DNA from: Candidatus Nitrosocosmicus oleophilus | GTDB lineage: Archaea; Thermoproteota; Nitrososphaeria; Nitrososphaerales; Nitrososphaeraceae | DNA length: 64,000 bases | Direction: 5' to 3' | NCBI RefSeq assembly: GCF_000802205.1 | Contig: NZ_CP012850.1 | Span: forward strand, 62,001-126,000 | In this document: piece after piece, positions 54,959-64,000 of the stretch | Layout of the letters: each line of letters begins with the position of its first letter | Numbering within the stretch: the first letter of the stretch is position 1 | Translations under genes and position numbers: made by a program | Notes under the pieces: model-generated | The model's database searches: none | Seen by the model: the letters and a program-made list of their open reading frames with translations, nothing else | Told to the model about the DNA's origin: nothing

Positions 54959-56674
54959 TTGAATATCTCCGAACAAACTACACTTCATAATCGAAAAACT
55001 GATTTGATATATGACATGGATACTGCAGTGAGTTACGGAATTCGATTTTTAGAAAATGTTAGTGAGAGAATGGACATTTGTGTGGATAAGAATGGGCCTT
55101 CTATAATCATAAAATCAGATATTTATAAGAGTAATTATGTTAAAGCAAAAAATCGAGGTGCAAAAATCAGATTCATCACAGAGATTACAAAAGACAATAT
55201 CCAATACTGCAAAAAGCTGGGTGAATTTGTAAGTGAACTCAGACATCTTGATGGAGTGAAGGGATCTGTATGTGTAAATAATTCGGAATTTTTAGGTATG
55301 TCAACTTGGAATGAGACAAAACTTTTGAACCCTGTTATTTACAGCAATGAAAGAGAAGTGATTGAACAACAACAATACATATTTGAAATATTTTGGAAAA
55401 AGGCTGAACCTCTTACACAAAAACTAAGAGAAATAGAAGAGGGAATCGTCCCCGAATTTATGGAATCAAGGAATAGTCCGGTTGATATACAAAATAAAGT
55501 CTTTGATCTTTTAAAGTCTGCTGAATCTGAAATTCTGGTAATAATGTCTACTTCTAAAGCATTTCACAGACAAACTGAATCTGGTACTTTTAAGTTGTTA
55601 AAAGAGCTAGGAAACACCAAACCATGGATAATTATTAAAATTCTAACCCCAAAAGACAATGAAATAGAGAGACTAATAACAATACTAAATAAGCCTAATT
55701 TTGTAGTTCGATGTATTGAACCATTATCCAAGGTATCAATTTTGGTAATAGATAGAAAGCAATCTCTCGTTGCTGAAACCAAAGACGATACAAAACAAAT
55801 CATATCAGAGGCGGTTGGGTTTGTAACTTATTCAAATAGTCCACCCACAGTACTATCCTATGTAGCAATATTTGATAGTATTTGGAAACAAACAGAGATC
55901 TATCAACAACTAAAAGATGCACATGAAAAATTAAAAATTCATGACAACATGCAAAAGGAATTCATAAATATAGTGGCTCACGATTTAAGAACACCTCTTA
56001 CTCCTATTATCGGACTGACTGAATATGTGAGAGATAAGACAAAAGATGTACATCATATGGAATTACTAGACAGAGTAGTAAAAGATGCAAAAAAATTATC
56101 TTATTTGAATGAAAAAATTTTGGATGTAACTAAATTTGAAAGTAAATTGTTTAAACCAAATAAAGAGGTTTTTAGTCTTAACGAATTAATAGTGAACGTT
56201 ATTAAAGAATTAGAACATATCTTGGATGATGCAAAGAAAATAAAATTTGAATACCATTTTGATACCGAATATCTAGTGGATGCGGATAGTAGAAGAATAG
56301 GGCAAGTAATTTCTAATTTAATTGATAATTCTATTAAATCAATTTTGGAACAAGGTACAGGAAGAGGAGTTATATCAATATCTACGAGCATTGAAAGGAT
56401 AACTAGTACCATTCCCAATTTAGGAGGCGACTATTACCCTCAACATATGATCATTGTCAGTATAAAAGATACAGGTATTGCATTAGATAATGAGATATTA
56501 CCTAGATTGTTTACCAAATTTGCGACAAAGTCTTTTCAAGGTACAGGGCTGGGACTATATTTATCAAAAAATATCATAGAAGCGCACGGAGGTAAAATCT
56601 GGGCTGAAAATAATAAAGATAGATTCGGAGCCACTGTTTCGTTTAGTTTGCCATTAACAAATAAAGTAATCTAA
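54959..56674 (+). CDS. Cytoplasmic sensor histidine kinase with two N-terminal TrmB/PLD-like sensor regions
   Basis: The 571-residue protein starts at TTG 54959. Two consecutive regions (about 15-155 and 175-315) share the pattern of a PLD-like or TrmB-effector-like fold: GAKIRFITEITKDNIQYCKK, LDGVKGSVCVN, IYSNEREVIEQQQYIFEIFW, then WIIIKILTP, VSILVIDRKQSL, GFVTYSNSPP. A coiled helix leads to the HisKA domain with FINIVAHDLRTPL (phospho-His341) and a HATPase domain with QVISNLIDNSIKS, DTGIALD and GTGLGLYLSKNII. No membrane segment exists, so it senses an internal signal. No response regulator is adjacent. Confidence 0.88.
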   Translation: MNISEQTTLHNRKTDLIYDMDTAVSYGIRFLENVSERMDICVDKNGPSIIIKSDIYKSNYVKAKNRGAKIRFITEITKDNIQYCKKLGEFVSELRHLDGVKGSVCVNNSEFLGMSTWNETKLLNPVIYSNEREVIEQQQYIFEIFWKKAEPLTQKLREIEEGIVPEFMESRNSPVDIQNKVFDLLKSAESEILVIMSTSKAFHRQTESGTFKLLKELGNTKPWIIIKILTPKDNEIERLITILNKPNFVVRCIEPLSKVSILVIDRKQSLVAETKDDTKQIISEAVGFVTYSNSPPTVLSYVAIFDSIWKQTEIYQQLKDAHEKLKIHDNMQKEFINIVAHDLRTPLTPIIGLTEYVRDKTKDVHHMELLDRVVKDAKKLSYLNEKILDVTKFESKLFKPNKEVFSLNELIVNVIKELEHILDDAKKIKFEYHFDTEYLVDADSRRIGQVISNLIDNSIKSILEQGTGRGVISISTSIERITSTIPNLGGDYYPQHMIIVSIKDTGIALDNEILPRLFTKFATKSFQGTGLGLYLSKNIIEAHGGKIWAENNKDRFGATVSFSLPLTNKVI

Positions 56675-57753
56675 AAAAGTTCTTTGATTTATATTTCTAC
56701 ATGAAAGTTTAAACAATAAATAATTCGCAGCAGATTTTACATGGAGAACAATTACGCCCTACAAGTGATTATGATTAAACTTTAAAATACTGATATAAAT
56801 ATGTCGATAAAATCTTTGTAGCATCATAAATCTATGGTTATGACATCAAATACGACAGTCTAATTCTTACAAGGATAAGGGTTTATTGTTAGAACAGGTA
56901 AAAGTTATACATATAAAATATGAAATTTTGTCATATTATGTTTACTATTATATCATCATAGACTGTGGATTGCCTTTGTTCTTTTTCCTTATTGGAATCA
57001 TGGCTTGGAGTTTGGTTCTTTTTATCATTCCCGTAAACATTTGAGGAATATATTTTATATATGTTTTATCACAAAACATAAATACATTCAAACATATGAT
57101 TTCTTTTGTGTGAAAAAATTAGCAATATTTAGTAAAATATTCAAAAATATATATTGACTCAAGGAGCTATCATTTGATCAAATCTATCATTCCATTTTCT
57201 ATTACCATGCAAGTAAATGAAATACGAAAATTGTATAGAGAGATGACAAGCTTATCCAAACCGCATACTAAAAACCATCATTTTTTGGTACACCATTATA
57301 AGATTTACAAATAGGACATTGCAATATTATGTCGCGATAATTATATACCATTACATTTTCTAATAAGATAAATTCTCAATATCCACAAATGTGGGATTCG
57401 AGTGCGATGCCTTTGAAAAAGATATCTTTATCATCCAGTGTAAAAATTGTCTTCGTTTCAGTGTTCGGTGGCGATATGACTTGTAGTTTGACTATTTTAG
57501 TCACATGACATTCATTTACATTATCGGATTTAAGGCATCTTATTTTTCTCATAAAGAAAGAAAATCGAACAATACTACTCCAATCATGAAGATTTATTCT
57601 GACCCTTAGATTGGCTTAATTCGGTGAATATACCTTCTAAAATGATTGTTGTTTCTGTAACAGGTTTAGTTCTTACTTACCCGCAGAGATCAACTTCCTT
57701 GTTGTACTGGTATCACAATAGAAGGAAAAACAAATTGTAGCAGTTATACAAAA
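56675..57753. other. Gene-poor spacer
   Basis: About 1.08 kb between convergent genes. A short inverted repeat ATGTTTT...AAAACAT is near 57062-57080, and a 34-residue frame starting about 57209 is not convincing. No gene was recognised. Confidence 0.4.
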
Positions 57754-58752
57754 TCATGTCATGTTTAACAATTCCTTGGCTTCGTAGAAAGCAGATAATT
57801 CTTTTGATATGTGATCAGCGAAAATTCCAAGTAATTCGAATTCGATAGGTGATAGAGTTTTTCTACTAAACATTGCCAGTACTCCTATAGGTTTTCCCGC
57901 ATGAGTTATTGGATAACCTGCAAATGATCTCAGCTTTTCTTTTTCCGCCCATATAGGATACTTAATTCTTGGATCGTTTACTACATCATTTGTTATGACG
58001 GGTTTATTTCTTTTAACAATGGTGCCAATTTTACTGGTTAATCTTATCGATACTTTGGAAAACTCGCCGTTGTTGTTTCTATATTTTCCAGAGCTGAATT
58101 TTAAGATAAGATTTGTGCTATCTTTATCTAGCAACCACATTCTTGCAAATGTGGCATCAAAATATTTGACCAAGCTGTCTACTGTGAGTTGGAGCTTTGT
58201 GTTCAGATTTTCTGATTTCCTTAATGAATTTATTATTTTGTAAATTCTAAATTTCTTTTCGTTGGATTCTTGTTCGTCTAATATAGAATAAGGAGTTGCT
58301 TTTAGTATTTTAGAATCATAAGTTCGGTATTCTGAAACTAACTCTGTAAAGCGGCTAATAAAATTGTCACTTTCCAATTCATATTGTTCTATAGAATCAA
58401 AAACAAAATGGCAGATGAAATCAAAGTCCCCACTCATTCTAGCAGAAAACAAACAGAAATCTGAATTGTCAATGTATTTGCTTAATTTTTCCATGAGGTC
58501 AGAAGTATTTCGGGTAATTTTGAATTTTAAAAGAATGGTTCTGCTTATTTTATCCGAGATAAGGGATGGATTGAAGATGGGTGAATATCCCAAAATAGTA
58601 TTAGATTGCTCTAACCTTTTTAACCGATATCGTATGGCTCTCTCCGTTATTTTATGTTCCATTTGACGAAGATGGTGTGCAATTTCAGCCACAGGTATAC
58701 GAGCATTTTTACTCAGATCTGAAAGGATTACTTTGTCAATTTCATCGATCAT
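57754..58752 (-). CDS. Lrp/AsnC-type HTH regulator fused to a GAF domain
   Basis: The 332-residue protein begins with an AsnC-type winged helix (IDEIDKVILSDLSKNARIPV, ITERAIRYRLKRLEQSNTIL), a RAM-like region up to about residue 155 (ISRTILLKFKIT, CLFSARMSGDFDFICHFVFD), and then a GAF domain (about 175-325: NLNTKLQLTVDSLVKYFDAT, RMWLLDKDS, KPVITNDVVNDPRIKYP, AGYPITHAGKPIGVLAMFS). Lrp-type proteins normally end after the RAM domain, so the GAF suggests binding of a different small molecule, for example a cyclic nucleotide or haem; the ligand is unknown. Confidence 0.85.
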   Translation of the reverse strand: MIDEIDKVILSDLSKNARIPVAEIAHHLRQMEHKITERAIRYRLKRLEQSNTILGYSPIFNPSLISDKISRTILLKFKITRNTSDLMEKLSKYIDNSDFCLFSARMSGDFDFICHFVFDSIEQYELESDNFISRFTELVSEYRTYDSKILKATPYSILDEQESNEKKFRIYKIINSLRKSENLNTKLQLTVDSLVKYFDATFARMWLLDKDSTNLILKFSSGKYRNNNGEFSKVSIRLTSKIGTIVKRNKPVITNDVVNDPRIKYPIWAEKEKLRSFAGYPITHAGKPIGVLAMFSRKTLSPIEFELLGIFADHISKELSAFYEAKELLNMT

Positions 58753-58920
58753 CTTTATGACAAACTAAGATAAATTGATGCTTATTTCTATTTCGGAAAA
58801 AATAGAAAATCTAATTTTATGTCTATCAGGAAGGCTCCATAACATCATTTCCGTTTCAGAAATATTAGGACATTTTTTGTTTCAATGAAGAATAATACTT
58901 TGACTTTCGTATAATATATC

Positions 58921-59232
58921 ATGCAACTAGATTTGTTTGAAATTGACAGAGTAATTGATGATATGGCAAGGGGATATGCAGCTCCATGTGCTACAACGTG
59001 GTTTAAGGTAACAAACAACAAAAATCCTACAAAAGAAGAGTATAGAAAAAAGGTGGTAGAATTTATGAAACATTTCGAATATGTTTTGGCCAATTTGTAT
59101 CCTTCAAACACGCAAACAGAATATCTCAGAGATTACGTAAAAGGTGGACTAAGAAAAGCAATACATAGCATAAATAGTGGAAACAATAAAGAAGTAGAAA
59201 GACGTTATACATACTACACGGATTATAGCTAA
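58921..59232 (+). CDS. Hypothetical protein
   Basis: The 103-residue protein (DLFEIDRVIDDMARGYAAP, then EYRKKVVEFMKHFEYVLANL) is helical and without a signal peptide. It ends 26 bp before the anchored protein gene at 59259 in the same direction, so the two probably form a two-gene operon. The family was not recognised. A TATA-like stretch lies about 25 bp before the ATG, suggesting a nearly leaderless start. Confidence 0.55.
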   Translation: MQLDLFEIDRVIDDMARGYAAPCATTWFKVTNNKNPTKEEYRKKVVEFMKHFEYVLANLYPSNTQTEYLRDYVKGGLRKAIHSINSGNNKEVERRYTYYTDYS

Positions 59233-59258
59233 TATCCAAAATAAAAGGCAGATAGAGT

Positions 59259-59867
59259 ATGTTAAAGTTAGCAATACCACTAATTATCATTTTTATAATC
59301 GCAGGAGCTTTAAGCTTTTCACTAGCGTTCACCTATTACCCAAAGAAGAATGTGAATGTCAATGTTGACGGTATCTGTTATGAAATTTTAGGACCTGCTT
59401 ACAGAGACTATAAAGAACTTGAAGCTGAAAGAGAATTACGAGTCTTAGTACATGAATACAATGCTATAGAAGAACCAAATTCAGTTATCCCTATAGTGTA
59501 TACAGGAACAAGAGATCAGGCGCAGGAGTTTGTCTCAATGTATAATGTCAAAGTAACCGACAACCAAGAAATTGGTGGGGAAATGTATTATACTAATGAC
59601 TATATCGGTAAAACAATCATTAAAGGAGAAATATCAAAAACAAATTTGCTAAAGGTTATAGCGGATTTATCTTCACCCAAAAGAGTCTTGAATGAAAACG
59701 TTCTTTACCATTTGGGAATACAGAATAACACTTTCTTAAGTTCGGACGAAAGAGAAAAAATTTCTTCAGATTCAACTAGCTTTATGCTTGAAGGAATACA
59801 AAAGATATTAGAAAATAGAAAAGATAGTATCAGGCAGGCAGAATGCCGAAGTCAAATTCAAGTATGA
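59259..59867 (+). CDS. Membrane-anchored hypothetical protein
   Basis: The 202-residue protein has one N-terminal membrane segment (LAIPLIIIFIIAGALSFSLA) and a soluble domain that most likely faces outside: YYPKKNVNVNVDGICYEILG, SVIPIVYTGTRDQAQEF, GGEMYYTNDYIGKTIIKGEI. Two cysteines are at 58 and near the C-terminus. No family was recognised. It is probably cotranscribed with the gene at 58921. Confidence 0.55.
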   Translation: MLKLAIPLIIIFIIAGALSFSLAFTYYPKKNVNVNVDGICYEILGPAYRDYKELEAERELRVLVHEYNAIEEPNSVIPIVYTGTRDQAQEFVSMYNVKVTDNQEIGGEMYYTNDYIGKTIIKGEISKTNLLKVIADLSSPKRVLNENVLYHLGIQNNTFLSSDEREKISSDSTSFMLEGIQKILENRKDSIRQAECRSQIQV

Positions 59868-60633
59868 CACGTAATTAACAATTCTTGGTTTCTGATATCG
59901 GGGAAAATAGCAAAATTTTATGAGAAATCTGGAAAATGAAGATGAAAAATGTAGGTGACCATTTGAAACTAAGATGATAGCAAAGATCAGAATTGAGAAC
60001 TGTCAAGCTATCCTCGTTATTCCTTTTTTTAAACTCTTGGTTTTATCGTCTTGTTACATCTCTTAATAATTAAACCCATGTAAAAGACCCATCCTCATTG
60101 TGGATCAATGGATATAAGGTTAATTTATTGCAAGTTGGGTAATTACAAAATATCTTGAAGGTCAATGCGTACAAATGTGAAGATCTTTGTTCATAGTTGC
60201 GGATTCTATTAGTAAGAACACACCTATACTCTTTATTGATGTTGACAACAATGTTTACTATTTCTTTTTTCTTCCTGGAAAGTAGTTCAGGCACAGCAAC
60301 AGTAACAGCAACAAAGAAAGGAAATAATGGATAACACTATAAAAAAGATGGCATAGAAATTTGGAATTCCTCAAAAGTAGAGTATGGGTGTACCAATCAT
60401 ACGTCGACGAGGAAAACAGAAAAGGGATGTTTGCATTGTAGCAGTTAAAAAAGTTTGTTAGATAACTAGGCATATTCTTTACGATTTTCATTTTGTCATC
60501 ATTTTTAAAGCTATATAAACAATCTATTCAAAAATCCTTAAACATATTAAATTCTCACTCAATCGATATTGTCATAAGCCATTACAATAGACGCTGTAAG
60601 TAAAAAGATATGCAGGCTAGATTCGGATAAGTC
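59868..60633. other. Intergenic spacer
   Basis: About 770 bp. Minus-strand frames at 60070-60294 and 60258-60491 are unlike any known protein and are probably chance. No RNA gene was recognised. Confidence 0.4.
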
Positions 60634-61011
60634 TTATTCAACACAAACTCCCGCTACTGCGACCTTTTTGAATAAGTGGGGTGACGCAACAGTACCTGGA
60701 GGATATCCAGACATTCTGTCGTTTGGATTCATAACTTTGTTAACTGCATTCTTGAACTGAGCTGCCGATTCCCAAATTGCATAGTTAATGAATATTCCGC
60801 TTCCACCAATTCCTCTATGTAATTGTGTGGAGATGAACCCGGCCTGTACCTTAAATTTCTCTGCTTCTTCGGCCCATGCCTTTACAAATTCATCGGACTC
60901 GGAAGGATTTACATTGAATTTGTTTATCAATATAACTGGACCAACATCTTCATTCATTTGAGAGAAAATCGATACGCTTTCATCCATTTCAACTACTTTA
61001 GGCATTTTCAC
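60634..61011 (-). CDS. Antibiotic biosynthesis monooxygenase (ABM)-domain protein
   Basis: The 125-residue protein has a single ABM-type ferredoxin-like fold: VGPVILINKFNVNPSESDEF, FVKAWAEEAEKFKVQAGFIS, TQLHRGIGGSGIFINYAIWE. The name is a family label; members include cofactor-free monooxygenases, haem degraders and sensing proteins, and the role here is unknown. The longer-than-usual N-terminal leader (MKMPKVVEMDESVSIFSQMN) is not hydrophobic. It is a single gene. Confidence 0.82.
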   Translation of the reverse strand: MKMPKVVEMDESVSIFSQMNEDVGPVILINKFNVNPSESDEFVKAWAEEAEKFKVQAGFISTQLHRGIGGSGIFINYAIWESAAQFKNAVNKVMNPNDRMSGYPPGTVASPHLFKKVAVAGVCVE

Positions 61012-61689
61012 TAATAGATACTATGAATATTTCAAGCTTATGTATACAAGGGTAATGTTTTTGCGTTTTTTAGGATGATTGAAATAAGCCCGATAGGGAA
61101 ATAAGTATTTCTTTTTACTAGTTGTGGTCCTTTCTAGATTGTCAGTAAAGAATACATGACTTGTACTATCAGTAGTATTTTCGTAAGTAATGCCATAGGG
61201 AGATAAAGGTCTGTAGAGCCTGACTCAGAATACACATAATTGATAGAGAAATTTCAAAATATGCGATTCGTTTTATCAATCAAGGTAGCAGGTAAAAGAG
61301 GTATAGAAAGTGATATTAAATACGGTTACGTACAAGAATCCCGAATTAAGATATCTGATAGGTAATGATGCAATCCAAATGACTGAAGTAAAGGAACGTC
61401 AGACTAGGAATGTGGCGTTCTTGTTAAGTAGCTTCCACGTGTTTGATAGAGTTCAAAGTGTCGATAGTCGATTTGATTCTTGTTACATTAGCAGATCCTT
61501 TGTAGCTTATCTTTTGTATTCTATAAACAACAAGATGAAATATATCTCTAAATAAAGAAAACATTAACGCAGATTTCCATTAATTAACGTAAAAATGATG
61601 GAACTAAAATGAAATTCCATACTGTTATTGTTTTTTATTAGAGGTTATATCTTTCCTAGTTCTTCGTAGAATTCTTTGTTTGCAATTGA
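61012..61689. other. Intergenic spacer
   Basis: About 680 bp. An 81-residue plus-strand frame at 61310-61555 has no recognisable pattern. No repeat or RNA was recognised. Confidence 0.35.
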
Positions 61690-61971
61690 CTATGATATAG
61701 AGGCTTGCCATTGTTTTTCAATAGGTTTAACAGCTAATTCAGCTGTTCTATTAATGGTACTTCCCCATTCTCTTTCAATTATTTTCTTAATTTTATCCAA
61801 ATGGATTTTCTTTGGTGCTGTAAAATATGAGTTTTCCAATAGTTCCTTTGTTGTTTTGATTAGATCCCTTTTATAGATAGAACAGCTGTAGCTATCATTG
61901 TGTATCGTTTGGCGTCTTATCGCTTCTCCAATTCTAATGGACGTTGCACAATTTGAGTCACCTTGAGTCAC
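61690..61971 (-). CDS. Hypothetical protein starting inside a 10-bp tandem repeat
   Basis: The 93-residue protein (RIGEAIRRQTIHNDSYSCSI, ENSYFTAPKKIHLDKIKKII, STINRTAELAVKPIEKQW) is charged and helical in its second half and has no signal. The family was not recognised. The first codons lie in a four-unit GTGACTC-type tandem repeat (61953-61990), so the true start is uncertain. It is divergent from hxlR with about 115 bp between starts. Confidence 0.45.
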   Translation of the reverse strand: MTQGDSNCATSIRIGEAIRRQTIHNDSYSCSIYKRDLIKTTKELLENSYFTAPKKIHLDKIKKIIEREWGSTINRTAELAVKPIEKQWQASIS

Positions 61972-61990
61972 ATCGAGTCACATAGAGTCT
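61953..61990. repeat. Four-unit 10-bp tandem repeat
   Basis: GAGTCA recurs every 10 bp four times (TTGAGTCACC, TTGAGTCACA, TCGAGTCACA, TAGAGTCTCT), at the start of the minus-strand gene and upstream of hxlR. The 10-bp period matches one helical turn. Confidence 0.65.
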
Positions 61991-62017
61991 CTATCATTTC
62001 CTAAATCACTTAGTGTT

Positions 62018-62075
62018 ATTAACTATAATAAGGTAAGTATATAAACTGGTAAGTGATTAACTTGTAAGTAGATAG
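62018..62075 (+). promoter_or_regulatory. hxlR promoter/operator module with three GTAAGT half-sites
   Basis: It contains TAACTATAATAAGGTAAGT, a TATATAAA box, GGTAAGTGATTAAC and GTAAGTAGATAG, ending 12 bp before the hxlR start. The same 58-bp module, with the same spacing, is at 62956-63013 in inverted orientation. Confidence 0.65.
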
Positions 62076-62087
62076 AGGATTGTTAAG

Positions 62088-62543
62088 TTGGTAGAACTCA
62101 AAACCTCAGAGCAATATCAAGAAAAGAAAGAAAATGCAAATCATAAAAAGCTAATAGAGGATATGGAATGCAAATGTTGTCCTGTATTTAATACCTTTAA
62201 TATAATTGGTAAAAAATTTTCTCTCTTAATATTACGCAATATGCTTTATGATAAACAAAAACGATTTAACGAATTTTTGAATTCTATAGAGGAGATCAAC
62301 CCAAAAACCTTGTCAATAAGGCTAAAAGAAATGGAAAAAGATGGTCTTATTAAACGTCATGTATACAACGAAACTCCAATTAGAATAGAATACTATCTTA
62401 CTCAAAAAGGTAAAGAACTACAACCAATAATGGAACAGATGGCGTTGTTTTCGCTCAAATACTGTTGCGATCAAATATTTGACAACCCCGATCCTATTAA
62501 AATTGAAAAGATAACCGCCAAATCTATAAGAAAGTATTTGTAA
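62088..62543 (+). CDS. HxlR-family winged-helix regulator
   Basis: The 151-residue protein has the HxlR pattern: CKCCPVFNTFNIIGKKFSLL, ILRNMLYDKQKRFNEFLNSI, INPKTLSIRLKEMEKDGLIK, RIEYYLTQKGKELQPIM. The cysteines in the ECKCCPV motif could be redox- or electrophile-sensing, as in some family members. The start is TTG 62088. The 58-bp module overlaps its promoter and appears again before the MFS gene, so it probably controls both itself and the exporter, a common arrangement for detoxification. Confidence 0.85.
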   Translation: MVELKTSEQYQEKKENANHKKLIEDMECKCCPVFNTFNIIGKKFSLLILRNMLYDKQKRFNEFLNSIEEINPKTLSIRLKEMEKDGLIKRHVYNETPIRIEYYLTQKGKELQPIMEQMALFSLKYCCDQIFDNPDPIKIEKITAKSIRKYL

Positions 62544-63031
62544 ATTAACAAACCTTTTGTATTTGATTTGGAATCGTTATATCTAGATTCTAATTTGAAA
62601 AGCTTATAGAAAGAGAAAAACAGAAATTATTGGCAGAATTAATAATTAGATTACTAACTATTTTCCTAAAAGATATTATATATTACATGTTTTATTTACT
62701 TTCTTAGGCCCCCGTATAGCCCATCAATAAGAAGCAACAATTAAAATGAATACCTATATATTTTATTTTGGTATCTCGATTTGGTATATTTTAATAAATT
62801 ATTCGGAAGTTAAAAAGAATAACTTGGGATGATAATATTTATTCATTTCGTATGACTGAGTCAAAACAATTATCCCTCTGTAATCATTACTTCGTATAGA
62901 ATCTATAGGTCAACTTTTTATATCCCTTCCTAATAACTATATAATCTCACAATTTCTATCTACTTACCAAATCGTCACCTACTATTTTAAATACTTACTT
63001 TATTATAGTTAATGAGATAAGGTAAGTTGAT
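62544..63031. other. Spacer between hxlR and the exporter
   Basis: About 490 bp; it holds the inverted copy of the promoter module (62956-63013) and otherwise no recognisable gene. Confidence 0.5.
62956..63013 (-). promoter_or_regulatory. Inverted copy of the hxlR promoter module, before the MFS gene
   Basis: On the minus strand it reads TAACTATAATAAAGTAAGT, TTTAAAA, GTAGGTGA and GTAAGTAGATAG with the spacing of 62018-62075. It ends 18 bp before the MFS start at 63032; TTTAAATA on the plus strand could be the MFS TATA. Confidence 0.6.
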
Positions 63032-64000
63032 ATGATCAAAGATAAGAGTGAAAAAAATAATATGATTAACCCAACGACGGTTGTTAGTCGCCATGCGTGG
63101 TTAACTTTAGCAATTCTTAGTAGTACCCTATTAACAGTTTTTTTCTCAGAAACCATGCTTCTTCCAGCAATACCAGAAATAATAGACGATTTGAATATAT
63201 CTTTTGGAACTGCTGCATGGATATTCAGTGCATACTTAATTGTAGCTGCAGTAATGACCCCAGTTGCTGGCAGACTATCAGATCTTTATGGGAAAAGGAA
63301 AGTGTTACTATCATTACTTGTAATATATGTAATAGGACTCGCTGCTGGCGGATTTGCAGATAACATAACATTTCTACTTATTAGTCGCATTATTCAAGGG
63401 TTTGGGCTAGCAGCTGTCCCAGCAGCATTTAGTCTTCTTCGAGATACATTTCCGCCTGCGAAATTATCTATTGCTGTAGGAGTCTTTGGTTCTGCATACT
63501 CAGCTGGTTCAGTAGTTGGACTATTAGTTGGAGCTAGCATTATCCAAGCCTTAGGTTGGCATGCTACTTTTCTGGCCATAATACCTTTTTCCGTATTGGT
63601 AACATTATTGATTGCCAAATTTGTAAAGGAATATGAAGCACCAAAGCGATCTAACGGTTCAAAGATACAAATGGAGATATCAGAGAAGAAGAAAAAGTCA
63701 TTATCTATGGATATTAAAGGTATAGTAGCTCTTTCGGTTACAATATCTTCATTTCTCATTGCACTTACAGTTATTCAAATCGGTGTAAACAATGAAAATG
63801 TATTACAAATTGCTGGAGCATTCATAATATCTGCAATTGCATTATCCATCTTTGTTATCATAGAAAGAAGGGCAAAACCTCCATTTGTTAACTTGAGACT
63901 GTTACGAGATAAAATCCTTCTACCTTCATTTATCTTACTAATAGCTACAGGAATCTCAATGTTCATGATTTATCCCACAATAGTCCAGTTAGTGAGGAGT
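63032..64000 (+). CDS. MFS multidrug exporter, DHA2-like (partial, runs off the window)
   Basis: The first 323 codons are in the window and open to the right edge. The protein has several transmembrane helices, motif A as GRLSDLYGKRKVL after helix 2, and SRIIQGFGLAAVPAAFSLLR, as in drug:H+ antiporters of the DHA2 (14-helix) group. It probably pumps a toxic compound out using the proton gradient. The ATG at 63032 follows the inverted promoter module. A cytoplasmic Lys-rich loop (APKRSNGSKIQMEISEKKKK) lies between helices 6 and 7. Control by the adjacent HxlR protein is inferred. Confidence 0.88.
   Translation, partial: MIKDKSEKNNMINPTTVVSRHAWLTLAILSSTLLTVFFSETMLLPAIPEIIDDLNISFGTAAWIFSAYLIVAAVMTPVAGRLSDLYGKRKVLLSLLVIYVIGLAAGGFADNITFLLISRIIQGFGLAAVPAAFSLLRDTFPPAKLSIAVGVFGSAYSAGSVVGLLVGASIIQALGWHATFLAIIPFSVLVTLLIAKFVKEYEAPKRSNGSKIQMEISEKKKKSLSMDIKGIVALSVTISSFLIALTVIQIGVNNENVLQIAGAFIISAIALSIFVIIERRAKPPFVNLRLLRDKILLPSFILLIATGISMFMIYPTIVQLVRS

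Noticed and set aside
60070-60491. Two overlapping minus-strand frames
   Set aside because: Low-complexity, not recognisable, without promoter signals.

Overview
The window is AT-rich and looks like the chromosome of an ammonia-oxidising archaeon of the Nitrososphaerota (Thaumarchaeota), most like the Nitrososphaera / Nitrosocosmicus side of that group. The clues are an archaeal ATP-dependent DNA ligase, TATA-type promoters with little or no leader, many archaeal winged-helix regulators, thaumarchaeal-style histidine kinases, and many small exported proteins of no known function. This assignment is inferred from protein families; no rRNA, amo gene or other taxonomic marker lies in the window. 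I found no tRNA, rRNA, CRISPR array or intact insertion sequence.

Layout. 0-12 kb: a quinone-oxidoreductase-like enzyme, a frameshifted carotenoid oxygenase, a FilR1-like regulator, a TMEM175-like channel, an exported DsrE protein, a Q/N-rich secreted repeat protein, base-excision repair (Nei) and DNA ligase, then a decayed SDR plus glycoside-hydrolase pair and an exported dienelactone hydrolase. 13-18 kb: a broken small HTH gene, NAD-dependent formate dehydrogenase, a second Q/N-rich protein and a stand-alone response regulator. 18.5-29.5 kb: an island of exported, probably copper- and thiol-related proteins (CopC with a YcnJ-type tail, two YtkA-like paralogues, a His-rich protein, a TlpA-CcdA fusion, two Asp-box propellers), several of them broken by stops or frameshifts and three sharing a promoter motif. 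29.5-49 kb: sparse, mostly intact single genes (bicupin, DHFR/RibD-like, SRPBCC, VOC, arginase-like, CBS, MBL-fold, EEP nuclease) with long empty spacers. 49-53 kb: a bacterial-type NHEJ pair, Ku and a full three-domain LigD, arranged tail to tail. 53-64 kb: a histidine kinase, an Lrp-GAF fusion, small hypothetical genes, and an HxlR regulator with an MFS exporter that runs off the right edge.

Main themes. (1) A four-member family of small secreted Q/N-rich repeat proteins is scattered through the window; two members are near-identical copies that share promoter and palindrome. (2) A candidate copper/redox regulon at 20-28 kb is marked by TTGTWCAA boxes just upstream of TATA boxes. (3) Gene decay is strongly asymmetric: at least eight genes are interrupted between 1 and 29 kb, and none that I could detect between 31 and 64 kb. 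(4) An inverted 58-bp promoter module flanks hxlR and faces the exporter gene, suggesting one regulatory switch.
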